A DNA stretch of 64,000 bases from Platanthera guangdongensis. Its lineage: Eukaryota > Streptophyta > Magnoliopsida > Asparagales > Orchidaceae. The first letter of the stretch is position 1; every line of letters begins with the position of its first letter. The notes under the pieces are model-generated. The model ran no database searches. It was not told the origin of the DNA and was given only the letters and a program-made list of their open reading frames with translations. The stretch is from contig CM077147.1 in NCBI GenBank assembly GCA_039583875.1, positions 114,572,440 through 114,636,439 on the forward strand. Direction: 5' to 3'. This document shows, piece after piece, positions 45,303 to 56,186 of this stretch. Made by a program: the position numbers and the translations under genes.

Positions 45303-45446
45303 TGGACTTAGAAACCTTTTGCTTCAGTCCAGTTCTTTCTTAACCTGCACAAGTAACTCAAACATACATCAAATACATTATGATGTATATCATTGAGTTG
45401 GGTGAGGCTTCTTCAAATCAGGTACATTTGACCAATGTACCCAACA

Positions 45447-45743
45447 ATCTCCCCCTATTTGGAGAAGTCATAACCCTTAGTCAATGATATACACCATCCA
45501 TAATTAAAATTACAAAATGATGTACAACAGATTATAAACAGTAGGGTAAACATAAACATGTAATAAATTCACACATGTATACACATTCAGCATTGCAGAA
45601 CAAATAAGAAATAGATACTGCTCAGAACAACCATGAAATATATTTATCATATATTGTTCTAATATTTTTAATACACCTTTAATGGTTTACAAAAATGTTT
45701 TACATTCAACAGATTTCAACAAGCTTCAAGTTTAATTCCTAAT
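45447..45743 (-). other. Element D 3' untranslated region with polypurine tract
   Basis: The polypurine tract next to the LTR reads CTCCAAATAGGGGGAGAT on the minus strand (45447-45465). The rest is AT-rich non-coding sequence up to the end of ORF3. Confidence 0.85.
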
Positions 45744-48579
45744 CTATTTCTGATCAGGTTCTTTGATAACTATTCCCTTTCCAGCTTGGACTTGAGCTTT
45801 GGCAGGGGCTTCAACAGTTGCAGCATCAGCAGGCTTCTTTCCTTTTAAGTCCTTCTTTTTCAGCTCTTCTGCTTTGATTTTCTGCCTCTCAAAGTAGTGA
45901 TATGGCTTAGGGAAGTACTTGCTAGGCTCCACAGCAGTAGGAGGTAGCTTTCCCATCTTAGCCTTCCTTCTGAATTATACTATACCCTCCTGCCTGATCT
46001 CATGCTTTCTCCATTCTGCCTCAGAGAACCATTTGTTCCTGTCATTCATGTTGTCCTTAGCAGCTTTCCAGGCAGTTAGAATTATATTTCTAGAGGTAGG
46101 GCTCCATTGTTCAAAATCTGGCTTTTGTTCTGCTTGTTCCCTAAACCTCTTTTTAGACAATCTTGTCTCTTCTTCTTTGTTCAGAGCCTCTTGCAGAGCT
46201 TCAGAAATAGGTTGAACAACCTTCTCAATATGAACATTGGCCTTGCCCTCAGTTGGGCTATACATTGTGCTGACATCTGCTTGAACCATGTCAAAATCTG
46301 GAGGTGGATATATCACTTGAGCTACTTCTTGTTGCTCACCTCCAAGATATGCAGTTTGTATTCCTGATTCAGCCACATTATCATCATCACAAAGTGGAGG
46401 ATAGCCCAGTGTAGCTCTGATGGAGTTAGATATCCATTTGGCATGGTCAGAGCTAGCTTTGACTAATACTCTCTCCCCCTTTATGACTTCTCTGGCCATA
46501 TGGTCTCTGACATCATCCTTTTGAAACCTTATCTGACTGTCCAAGTATCTGATGCCCTCTTTAAAGTAAGGTCTGAGCTTAGTGAGCTGTTCAGAGATGG
46601 CCTTCTGCGAATCTTGAATTGCAGTCTTGACAGCAGAAATCTCAGCTTGAAAGACCTTATCAAAGTCAGCCTTAGCAGCAGCAGTAGATGTTGAAGGTTC
46701 AGCAGTCTTATTCTTCAACTTAGTGACTATAGCATTATGGGAGGCAGTCAAATTATCATTCATTCTTAACTGATTCTCCAGCACATATCCTTGCTTTACT
46801 GCTATATCATCTACCTGAGCCTTGATCTTCTCCTGGTGAGTTGCCAAATAGACCACTACATTCCCACCCTTTGTGGAAGCAGTCAGTCATTTCCTTCTTG
46901 TTCAGATTCATCTCAAATCTTATAGATTTGATATCTTGTGCAAGATCAAACTGTAGGGACTTGTGCCCTTCATCCACATAAGCCTCTATTGCCTTCCTTT
47001 GCTCATCCAACTTGATCTGCATGGCAATCATCAAAGCACTATAATCAACTGTTGGAGCTTGTTGAACTATAGGCTGTGGGGCAATGGATTGCAAGGCTTT
47101 CTTGTAACTCTGACTTCTTCTTTTAAAAACATAGAGTTTCTTCTTCTTGGCCCTAGCACTCTCCTCATCCTCAGAGGCAGAAGTGCTGGCAATATCAACC
47201 CTGTCCTTAGGGCTTTGAGGTTTGTCAGCTGGCACAGCAGTTGCCTTTTCAGTGTCCAGCCTAATAGGCTCTTCCAGAACTTCAATGTGCTCCCCCTCAG
47301 CAGCAGCACTCTTATCTTCAGCATCAATTTCTTTGTCAAAATCTGCCTGATCCAGATTTAGAAACAAATCTTCCATTGTAAATTCATGAGGGGATGGAGC
47401 TGGAGACAGTCTTTGCTCTTCAACCACTGATTCAGGTACCACTTCTTGTTCAGCAGATTTGTCTTCTAAAACAACATCTGGTACTTGACTGTTTAGCTGA
47501 GTTTGCTGATGAACATCAGACAAATCAGAATCTACTATAGAAAAATCTAAAGTGTTTAGTTCAGAGAGTACCTCTTGTATAATGGAGGTGGCTTGTTCAC
47601 TCTCCAGTTGAGAGGGTTCTGCTACACCTGGAAGCTCCCCCTTACTGTGATCCCTATGGATGGGGCTAGCTGGAGGCAGCTCCCCCTGGATCTCAGCAGT
47701 CTCTTGAGGAGCAGGAGTCTTTACTACTGTCTCTTCCTCTTGCTCATCAGGTGTGAACACCACCTGTTCTTCACTCTCAGAACTGCTTGAGGACACTTGT
47801 GCCACAACAGCAGTTTTCCTTTTCTTCCTGGGAGGAGTGACTTTCTCTGTAACTGGCTTCTCAGGGGTAGGCATGTCCTTTGACAACACCCTTTCCCATC
47901 TAGAAAAGATCCTTTGATCCATCTTCCTCATGTGATTGATCTTACTTCCAGCAGCAGAGCTCATTACCTCTGGTATGGTACCAGCTAGGTAGAGACTGAT
48001 AATCCTGCCCAGGTTGGGCTTTTTCAGACTTTCCTTTATTTTCTCATAAACTATCATAGACCAATCTGTTCTTAGGGTGAATATTATTCTGGTCATGACA
48101 TAGAACATGGAGGCTGACACCCTGTCATGCCCTCCTGGCTTACTGAGGATAACCTTTCCCACAATCTCTGACATGAACTTTCCTTGGTTGTTCATGCCTT
48201 TCCTATTAAACACAGAACCTATCTTCAGTTTGGGATCAAGTCCACACCAAACTAAAGCTTCCCTAATCTTGGAGGCAGTTACTTCTTCATCTTGAGTCTT
48301 AGGTAGCTGGAGTACCTTCCTCAGACTTTTTGGTGAAATCTTGACCTTGGATCCATGAACTCTGGATTTGATTCTGTATCTAGATTCATGAACTGCAGCT
48401 CCAGTAAGGAATTCTAGCACTTCCTTCTTCCAAATCTTTGTTGGTTCTGAAACCAAGTATTCTAGTCCAGAATTGGCGACTAGGGTTATCACCGATTTGA
48501 TTTCTTGATCCGCGTCGTCGAACGCGCTGCGCACTAGCTCATAGCCCTCGTTCACGTTCTCCTCAAGCTTAGGAGCCAT
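45744..48579 (-). pseudogene. Element D ORF3: accessory protein in the envelope position
   Basis: The likely start is ATG 48577-48579 (MAPKLEEN). The frame runs to about 46868, where a 1-bp shift (MTDCFHKG to GNVVVYLATHQ) moves it to the next frame. A TAA at 45975-45977 interrupts it before the last 77 codons. The joined length would be about 945 codons. The N-terminal 250 residues look like the Athila ORF1 / plant transposon protein type: KKEVLEFLTGAAV, a SRVHGSKVKISPKSLRKVLQLP segment, then SASMFYVMTRIIFTLRT. A basic PPRKKRK stretch, a long acidic Ser/Glu/Pro region and helical, possibly coiled-coil, C-terminal parts follow. I see no signal peptide or membrane segment, unlike a viral envelope protein. 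Function unknown. Confidence 0.8.
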
Positions 48580-48599
48580 TAGGGTTTGGAGAATTAGTC

Positions 48600-49112
48600 T
48601 TGAGAAAAGAGAGGTGTCGACACAGGAGTTATGGTCTCGAAACTTTGAAAGCGTGTCGACAAACAAAGACAGAACCCTATTTATACCTTTCTGATTTTGA
48701 AGATGAACAGGCGGGACAGCTAGCTAAACATGTGTCGACACTGGCAATAAGTGTCGACACTGACTTATAATGTCTCGACACACATGTGTCGACACAAGTT
48801 TAGTCAACAGATATTATGTGTCGACACTTGGTTATGTGTCGACACAACATAACTCGACACATCGTCGAGACTTTACTTAGAAAATTCTGAGTAAAACATA
48901 AGTGTCGACACCATATTGGATGTGTCGACACCTACTTGACATGTGTCGACACTAACATTCTGAAGTGTCGACACCACATTTCTAGATGTGTCGACACGTT
49001 TTTCCTGAAGTGTCGACACCACTATTCTGTGTCGACACCACTATTCTGTGTCGACATAGACTTGTCTATATGTCGACTCCTTTTTACTTAGCCAATTTTC
49101 TATTCTGTAAAC
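48600..49112 (-). promoter_or_regulatory. Internal promoter-like region of element D, upstream of ORF3
   Basis: This spacer between pol and ORF3 holds about 13 perfect GTGTCGACAC copies (48614-49030) and several variants. On the minus strand a TATAAATAGGG box lies at 48677-48685, about 100 bp before the ORF3 ATG, with most of the palindromes upstream of it. That is the same arrangement as the LTR promoter of this element. It is inferred, not shown, that it drives a separate ORF3 transcript. Confidence 0.65.
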
Positions 49113-50842
49113 TTAGTCTAAGTTTATCATACCTAGTTCAATTTTGAATCTATTGAACTTAGTTTCTTCTAGTGGATTAGTAAACATATCAGCTACTTGT
49201 TCATCTGTTTTAACATATTCAAGTGAAATATCTTCTCTTTCTACATGTTCTCTAAGAAAGTGATATTTAATCTCAATATGTTTTGTCCTACTATAAGATA
49301 CAGGGTTATTAGCTATTGAAATAGCACTTGTAGAATCACAGAAAAGTGGAGTTCTACTTACCTGAAATCCATAGTCCTCTAGCTGATGTTGAATCCACAG
49401 AAGTTGAGCACAGCAACTTCCTGCAGCCACATACTCTGACTCAGCTGTGGAGATAGCCACACTAGTCTGCTTTTTGCTGCTCCATGAAATTAGTCTACCA
49501 CCTAGGAATTGACAGGTTCCAGTAGTGCTCTTTCTATCCTCTTTGCATCCTGCAAAGTCTGCATCTGAATAACCTGTTAGATCAAAGTCTCCATTCCTAG
49601 GGTACCAGAGGCCTAGATAGGGAGTGCCCTTTAGATATCTCAAAATTCTCTTGACAACAGTCAAGTGAGACTCTTTAGGGCAGGCTTGATACCTTGCACA
49701 AACACATGTAGCATACATGATGTCTGGTCTACTAGCAGTCAAGTATAATAGGGAGCCAACTATCCCTCTATACAAGGTTTCATCTACAGGTTTCCCTGCA
49801 TCATCCTTGCTAAGAGACATACTTGACCCCATAGGAGTCTTCATGGTACTGGATGAATCCATACCATACTTCCTTATGAGTTCTAGGGTGAACTTTGACT
49901 GACAAATGGACAAACCACTCTCAGTCTGTTTAACTTGGAGACCCAAGAAAAACTTCAGCTCTCCTATACTACTCATTTCAAACTGACCTTGCATAAGTTT
50001 TGCAAACTTTTTGCAAAAGGCTGCTTTCAGTAGACCCAAATATAATGTCATCTACATATATTTGGACTAGTATGGACATTGCCTCTAGATTCCCTAAGGA
50101 ATAGAGTCTTATCTATTTTCCCCCTTGAGAACTTGTTCTCAATGAGGAAACTAGATAGGGTTTCATACCAAGCCCTAGGGGCTTGCTTTAACCCATATAA
50201 AGCTTTCCTAAGTCTATAGACATAATGAGGTAGAGTTGGATCAACAAAACCTGCAGGCTGCTCCACATAGACTTCTTCTTTCAAATTACCATTTAGGAAT
50301 GCTGACTTGACATCCATTTGATATACCTTGAATCCTTGATAGGTTGCATAGGCCAAGAACATTCTTATGGCTTCCAGTCTGGCTACTGGAGCAAAGGTTT
50401 GATCAAAATCAATACCTTCTTCTTGCCTATATCCTTTAGCAACTAGTCTAGCCTTGTTCTTAATGATGACTCCTTGTTCATCCATCTTATTCCTGTAGAT
50501 CCACTTAACTCCTATTACATTGTGGTCTTTAGGTTTAGGAACAAGTTCCCAAACCTTGCACCTCTTGAACTGATTAAGCTCTTCTTGCATTGCTTCAGTC
50601 CATTGTGGATCTTGTATTGCTTCTTCAAATTTCTTAGGTTCAACTTGTGACAGAAAGCTGGAATAGATTGCAGCATCCTGATTTCTGCTCCTAGTTTGAA
50701 CTCCTTGTCTTGGATCTCCAATAATCAGCTCTACTGGATGATCTCTAAGATGCCTGTGGGCTGGAGGCATCCTCACTTCTGGTTGAACCACTTCAGCATC
50801 TGCATCATGCTGTATACCTTGGAATTCTTCAGCAACTAGCAC
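49113..50842 (-). pseudogene. Element D reverse transcriptase and RNase H
   Basis: Two overlapping minus-strand frames. The first (50842-50048) has [44 protein letters not shown] and [13 protein letters not shown] frame shift lies just before the catalytic YVDD (50047-50058). The second frame (50051-49113) carries the end of reverse transcriptase and RNase H: YSDADFAGCKEDRKSTTG, STAESEYVAAGSC, KHIEIKYHFLREHV, ending ELGMINLD. Catalytic residues are present, but the frame shift splits the protein. In an intact element this enzyme copies genomic RNA into DNA. Confidence 0.92.
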
Positions 50843-50875
50843 ATGTAGTTCTCCCCCTGGACAACAACTACTCTC

Positions 50876-51859
50876 CTAACCTTGCTGTCTTGCAGCAGGC
50901 ACCTCTTCTATAGTAAGCTTGTCCAATTCCTTTGTCAAACCTGTGGGGCTGCATACATTGCTAGACAACTCATTATTAATAAGTTTAGTCTCATCAAAAA
51001 CTACATGCACTGATTCTTCTACAACTTGTGTAGTCAAGTTGTAGACTCTATAAGCCTTACTATTATTGCTGTACCCAACAAAAATTCCCTCTTGGGACTT
51101 GGCAGCAAACTTAGTTAAGTAAGACTTCCCATTGTTAAGTATGAAGCATTTGCAACCAAAGATCCTAAAATAGGATAGGTTTGGTTTCCTGCCTTTCACA
51201 ACTTCATAGGGGGTCTTATTTAGCCTTTTAGTGATGGTAGCCCTATTTATAACATGACATGCAGTGTTAACTGCTTCAGCCCAGAAATTCTCTGGCAGTG
51301 ATGTATCACTTAGTAGGGTCCTACCAGCCTCTATCAAGGTCCTATTTTTCCTTTCAGCAATGCCATTTTGCTGAGTTGTTCTAGGTGAAGAGAATTCTTG
51401 AAATATCCCAAAGTCTTCACATAGTTTTGTCATGCTTTCAGATTGAAACTCAGTACCATGGTCACTTCTAATTTTGACCACAGTACTATTAAGTTCATTC
51501 TGAATTTGCTTGACAAAGCTGTAGAAGACACTAGGTGTTTCAGATTTCTGTCTCAAGAAGAACACCCAGGAAAACCTTGAGTAGTCATCAACAACTACAA
51601 AGGTATAGACCTTCCTACCTAAGCTGTGAACTGGCATTGGACCAAAGAGATCCAAATGCAAGAGGTACAAACACCTCACAGCATCTTTGTTATCTATGCT
51701 TCTAAAAGAGGATTTAGTCTGCTTGTCTTTTTGACAAGCTGAGCAAATGCCATCTTTAACACACTTAACTTGAGGACCATTCCTCACTAACTCTTTACTA
51801 AAGAGTTTGCTAATTGTCTTGTAGTTAAGATGGCCAGCCTCTTGTGCCATTTGACACAA
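50876..51859 (-). CDS. Element D integrase
   Basis: A 327-codon uninterrupted frame, part of the copia polyprotein. HHCC zinc-binding residues are at its start (GHLNY ... CSACQ). The DDE triad is visible in LLHLDLFGPMP, IRSDHGTEF and NGIAERKNRT. The family-typical SKAYRVYN segment and ESVHVVFDE lie near the end. The Met at 51859 is not a real start. The domain would be cleaved from gag-pol, and a frame change separates it from the pre-integrase region at 51879. On its own the core looks intact. Confidence 0.88.
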   Translation of the reverse strand: MCQMAQEAGHLNYKTISKLFSKELVRNGPQVKCVKDGICSACQKDKQTKSSFRSIDNKDAVRCLYLLHLDLFGPMPVHSLGRKVYTFVVVDDYSRFSWVFFLRQKSETPSVFYSFVKQIQNELNSTVVKIRSDHGTEFQSESMTKLCEDFGIFQEFSSPRTTQQNGIAERKNRTLIEAGRTLLSDTSLPENFWAEAVNTACHVINRATITKRLNKTPYEVVKGRKPNLSYFRIFGCKCFILNNGKSYLTKFAAKSQEGIFVGYSNNSKAYRVYNLTTQVVEESVHVVFDETKLINNELSSNVCSPTGLTKELDKLTIEEVPAARQQG

Positions 51860-51878
51860 TGAGAGACTGTCTCATCAG

Positions 51879-52285
51879 CTACAAGACAAACTGGAAACCA
51901 TTGTTCTCAATCATAATGTCTAGGCAGTAGACATTTCTCTTCCTATAACCTGTCAAGATGATCTCTTGATCACTTGACCTCTTGATATGACAACCATTTT
52001 TAACAAATGAGATGTCATACCCTACATCACTTAATTGACTTATACTTATTAGGTTGTGTTTCAACCCTTAACATAAGCCACTTGAGTAATGGTAACTAAG
52101 TTTGAAGAAATGTTACCAAACCCTTTGATGATTCCTTTTTCAGAACCACCAAAGGTCACTTTAGGACCATTTTTGATTGGAATGTAGTCCTTCAGTAGTC
52201 CCCTAGTTCCAGTCATATGTCTGGAACATCCACTGTCCAAGTACCATGTAGGGGTATGGCCTTTTGCACTTGGACTTACCTGCAA
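51879..52285 (-). pseudogene. Element D protease and GAG-pre-integrase domain
   Basis: The frame at 52285-52061 holds the copia protease signature YLDSGCSRHMTG with its catalytic Asp, then GSEKGIIKGFG. It shifts near 52064 into a second frame (52064-51879) with HNLISISQLSDVGYDISF and RSSDQEIIL, the pre-integrase domain. The colinear copy in element F (3074-3625) is unshifted but has lost the catalytic Asp. Confidence 0.88.
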
Positions 52286-54334
52286 AACAGATTAATGGAC
52301 CTTAGAACCCAAAGCAATCTTGGGTCCTTGGTACTTGTTAGTCTGTAACTTGACAAAGCTACCTACTGGCTTTCCACCAGGTAGCTTGCTACTCACCTTG
52401 GCACTGGCATTGTGCCAACAGTCCACTGCAAAGTGGCCAACCTTGCCCTGCACAACACCAGCATTCAAACTTGTTGTACCTTTGCTTAGGTACAACCTTT
52501 GCTGTTTTATCTACAGCAGACCTGTTGAATGTTGGGGCTTTGCCCTTGGACTTAAACTTGGACTGCTCAGTCCCTGCAGGTCTAACAAAGCCACAGTCCA
52601 GCCTTGCCTTTATGATGAACAAATTCATCAATTAAAGGTAGCACTGATTTAGGTTTTGAAAACCTAGCAACAAGCTCTCTTTCTTTCTGAAGATTGATCT
52701 CCAGTCTCTTAATTTGATCATTCTTATAGGTGATAGTTCCCATCTGAATCACAGTAATGTGTTTCAGCCTGGCTACCTCATTCAGTTTTTGATCAAATTG
52801 TTTCTCAAAATCTATTGCAACAGCCTTGAGATCAGCAATCTCCTTTGCCTGACTTTTGGCTAGGGTCTTGCATTTCTTGTAGGCTTGCAACAGCACCTTA
52901 TATTCATCTATAAGCTGATGAATATCTTCCTCAGACTCAGATACATTCTCATCACTTGATGAAGAAGAATCTGATTCTGAACTAGAACAAGAATCTGAAT
53001 TTAAACTTGAACTTTGTACCTGACTGGGTCCTGGCTGCTCCAGGATTTTGGCACTCTCTGTCAAAGCCATTAGCCCTTGGCAATGACTGTCTTCTTGTTC
53101 ATAAATTGACTCCAAGATCTCCATGAATTCTTCCTCTTCTTCTTCTGCATACAGCCCTATGTAGGCTTCAGCCTCAGACTCAGTTTCTGAAGAAGATATA
53201 TCTGATAGAGTCTTTCCTTCTTAGCAACAAAAGACTTTTCTTTCTTCCCTTTGAAGTGAGTCTTTTTCCTGTCACCAGATTCCTTTCTCTTCTCTGGACA
53301 ATCTGCAATAACATGCCCTGTCTATTGCAGCAATAGCAAACAATCTTTGAACCAGTTGCCTTGCTTGATTTTGTCCTTCTCTTGTCATTCTTTGAAGATC
53401 TCTTTTCTGATAAGAGTCTTCCTTCCTTGTGATGTAGAAGGCCTTGACTTCCACTGTTTCTTTTTCAAAAACTTCTGAAAGTGTCTGTGAAAGCAGCAAA
53501 GTCTTCATCACTTTCACTGCTCTTAGACTTTGTGCTGACAGACTCATCAGACTCTGATTCAACTACCTCTAGAGGTGGAGTTGAAGACTTTATTCCTGCA
53601 CTTTCTGGGAACTTCTGTTCTTGAAAGCAACAGTTCTTTCTTTGTGCTCAGTCCTTGTAGATTCTCCTCCTCCTCTTCTCTACTGTTAACCTGCATTTCA
53701 TAAGACAATAGCTTGCCAAACATGGTGGGAGTGGAATTTCCCCCAACTTAGCCATTTCTCTTATGGCACAGATCTTGGTGTCCCAATCTTTGGTTAGGGA
53801 CCTTAAGAACTTGTCATTTAGTTCATAGTTAGTGAACTCTCTTCCATAAGACATGAGTTCATTAACTATTCTGTAAAATTTCTTATAGCACTCAGTGATG
53901 CTATCACTCTTTCCTTGCCTAAAGCTCTCATACTCCTGATTTAGCAAGGACTTCCTATCTTGCCTAACTTCTTCAGAACCTTCCATATAGACAATGAGAG
54001 TATCCCACATCTCTTTGCTGTCTTACAGTGAATTAAGTTCTGAAAAGTGGCATCATCAATGGCACTCACTATTATTTTTGTGCCCTCTTGTCCATGGTGG
54101 CCAGGACAATTTCATCCTTAGTCATCTCAGAGAAATCCTTTGGAGTTCTCTGATTTGCATCCAATACTGAAATCTTCATTGGCACATAAGGCCCTTCCTT
54201 AACTGTAATGTAGATTCTAGGGTCAGAGGCTTCCATAAATAGCCTTACCCTCTCTTTCCAGATCCCAAGATCTCTTTCCTGCATATGGGTAATTTCATGG
54301 AACCCAATTCCTTGTGATTCTCATAAGAACCCAT
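52286..54334 (-). pseudogene. Element D gag
   Basis: Begins at ATG 54332-54334 (MGSYENHKELGSMKLP). A shift near 54285 leads to a frame with WKERVRLFMEASDPRIYI. The UBN2 region (MWDTLIVYMEGSEEVRQDRK, LNDKFLRSLTKDWDTKI) is at 53648-54010, with another shift at its end. A CCHC knuckle (C.CC...GHVIADC) near 53300-53340 is broken by a missing base. A Ser/Glu-rich and coiled-coil-like part (52582-53124) and a second knuckle-like stretch near 52440 follow. At least four 1-bp shifts make it non-functional as read. Confidence 0.85.
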
Positions 54335-54430
54335 GTTTCTTGATGTTCTTGAATTTCTTGAATCTGTGAATTGCCTTACACTGAATCTGCCAAACAGGAT
54401 CTCCTCAGACTGTTAGTCCTTGTTTGAGTA

Positions 54431-54447
54431 ACCTCGCTCTGATACCA
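54431..54447 (-). promoter_or_regulatory. Primer binding site of element D
   Basis: TGGTATCAGAGCGAGGT on the minus strand. The first 12 bases match the complement of the initiator tRNA-Met 3' end. It lies two bases from the LTR. Confidence 0.88.
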
Positions 54448-54449
54448 CT

Positions 54450-55120
54450 TGAAAGATATGGTACCTAAACACCCTAGAGGGGGGGGGTGTGAATAGGTGA
54501 CCTAATCCTTTTCTAACTTTGTTGGCAGCTACTTAGTTAAATCACAGAGTTTCTACTACTTTTGCACAGCAAACAGCAATAACAAAACATACACAGCACA
54601 ATCACAGCACAGCACACAGTGTTTTATAGTGGTTCCCCAAGATATGGGTACATCCACTTTCCCCCTTCGCCTATCTAGCAGTGTACTAGATTCGGCCAAA
54701 CTCCTGCACTGTCTCAGAACCCAAATTGGTTCCTACCTCAGGCCCAAAGCCTTACAACTCAGCTTTATCCCAAAGCCTACACTCAGCCAATCAAGGCCTA
54801 CACTCAGCCAATACCAAGGCCTACACTCAGAGATCTCAATCTCCTACACTCAGGCAAACAAGCCCTACCCTCAGCCTTTATAAATATAGGCTTACAATCA
54901 CTCAGATCCAAAGATCCTACAAGTAAAAAGATATTACAAAATATACCTACAACTCATAATAATAAGAGGGAGTTGAGAGATTCTTGGATGAGTTCTGAAG
55001 AACTCAGCTGATTCACCCTGACTTCGCTTTCTTCAAGCTTCTGAGTAGAACTGAATAAGGCTGAATCCTGTCAGTTGTATCCTTGACCTCTGCCACTTAA
55101 GCAATCAGAATTGAATCTGG
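54450..55120 (-). repeat. Element D 5' LTR, truncated by the gap
   Basis: A direct repeat of 43354 to about 44040. Only R-U5 is present. The TATA box and palindrome array should lie in the N run. The last 250 bases before the gap differ from the 3' LTR by many 1-bp deletions. Confidence 0.9.
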
Positions 55121-55620
55121 NNNNNNNNNNNNNNNNNNNNNNNNNNNNNNNNNNNNNNNNNNNNNNNNNNNNNNNNNNNNNNNNNNNNNNNNNNNNNNNN
55201 NNNNNNNNNNNNNNNNNNNNNNNNNNNNNNNNNNNNNNNNNNNNNNNNNNNNNNNNNNNNNNNNNNNNNNNNNNNNNNNNNNNNNNNNNNNNNNNNNNNN
55301 NNNNNNNNNNNNNNNNNNNNNNNNNNNNNNNNNNNNNNNNNNNNNNNNNNNNNNNNNNNNNNNNNNNNNNNNNNNNNNNNNNNNNNNNNNNNNNNNNNNN
55401 NNNNNNNNNNNNNNNNNNNNNNNNNNNNNNNNNNNNNNNNNNNNNNNNNNNNNNNNNNNNNNNNNNNNNNNNNNNNNNNNNNNNNNNNNNNNNNNNNNNN
55501 NNNNNNNNNNNNNNNNNNNNNNNNNNNNNNNNNNNNNNNNNNNNNNNNNNNNNNNNNNNNNNNNNNNNNNNNNNNNNNNNNNNNNNNNNNNNNNNNNNNN
55601 NNNNNNNNNNNNNNNNNNNN
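55121..55620. other. Assembly gap of 500 N
   Basis: Exactly 500 N, a placeholder whose true length is unknown. It hides the U3 of the D 5' LTR and the right flank of D. Confidence 1.
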
Positions 55621-56186
55621 ACGAGGAACCTCATACTAAGAGTGCCCATACAAATATATGATGAGGATCTTATTGTGAAATGTTATGAAAATACTATGTA
55701 TGCTAGCAATGACTCACCCATGATCACACACATGCAATTGCTATGTCGACACAGACTATAGTTCCCACTTTTCAAGCAGGTAGCTAACCTCTCAGGCATC
55801 AGCGCTTTGGCCAGGCGGTGATAGTAGAACGGACACTTTACCAACTTGGCGGGCCTTCACACTGCTTCTACTATATCTCTGTTCGCCTCAACGCTAAGAA
55901 GACACAATAGCGGAGCCCATGCGTACTACGCGCCCAGCAGGGTCTTGGGTAGATGTGCACCAAGAACACAGCCCGAACTGGCCTTATGTGACCCGAAGGG
56001 GGCCTCGGAATTAAGCACGAGGACACAGCCCAACCGTTCACTTGGAACGGAAGGGGCCCCGGGACATGAACACCGAGGACACATCCCAACCGCCCAAAGT
56101 ACTAACTATTAACTGCCATCGGTGTGATGACTGGCGAGCCCGTAGACCATCCACACTATCCTTAACCCAGGATTACGACACCGCGG
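55621..56186 (-). repeat. Chromovirus A LTR fragment, second copy
   Basis: Matches about 24420-24984 with scattered single-base differences and indels. At 56186/56187 it jumps to sequence equivalent to 28390, so about 3.4 kb (rest of the LTR, chromodomain and integrase core) is missing from this copy. Only one or two bases are shared at the join. Confidence 0.9.

Larger units (their letters stand above)
43354..45446 (-). repeat. Element D 3' LTR
   Basis: 2093 bp, coding strand TGTTGGGTACATTGG to ...CCATATCTTTCA. A TATA box (TATAAATAGG, 44232-44240) separates U3, with a dense GTGTCGACAC array, from R-U5. R-U5 contains a poly-G/C run (43381-43391) and short tandem units of ctacactcagccaat (43680-43740). 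Short frames rich in Cys-Arg-His or Val-Asp-Thr are repeat shadows. Confidence 0.93.
43354..55120 (-). mobile_element. Element D: SIRE-like copia retrotransposon with a third ORF
   Basis: Minus-strand element with 3' LTR 43354-45446 and 5' LTR 54450 to the gap. It has a tRNA-Met primer site (54431-54447), gag, protease, integrase, reverse transcriptase/RNase H and then a long extra ORF between pol and the 3' LTR. UBN2 gag, a long LTR and an ORF in the envelope position suggest the SIRE/Maximus lineage. It is inserted into the integrase of B. The right boundary and target duplication are lost in the N run. Confidence 0.9.

Noticed and set aside
45744..48579. D ORF3 as a captured host gene
   Set aside because: It lies precisely between pol and the 3' LTR in the envelope position, has no introns visible, and its N-terminus resembles retrotransposon accessory proteins. 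A host origin cannot be excluded but is not supported.
55071..55761. Open frames across the gap
   Set aside because: They consist of N.
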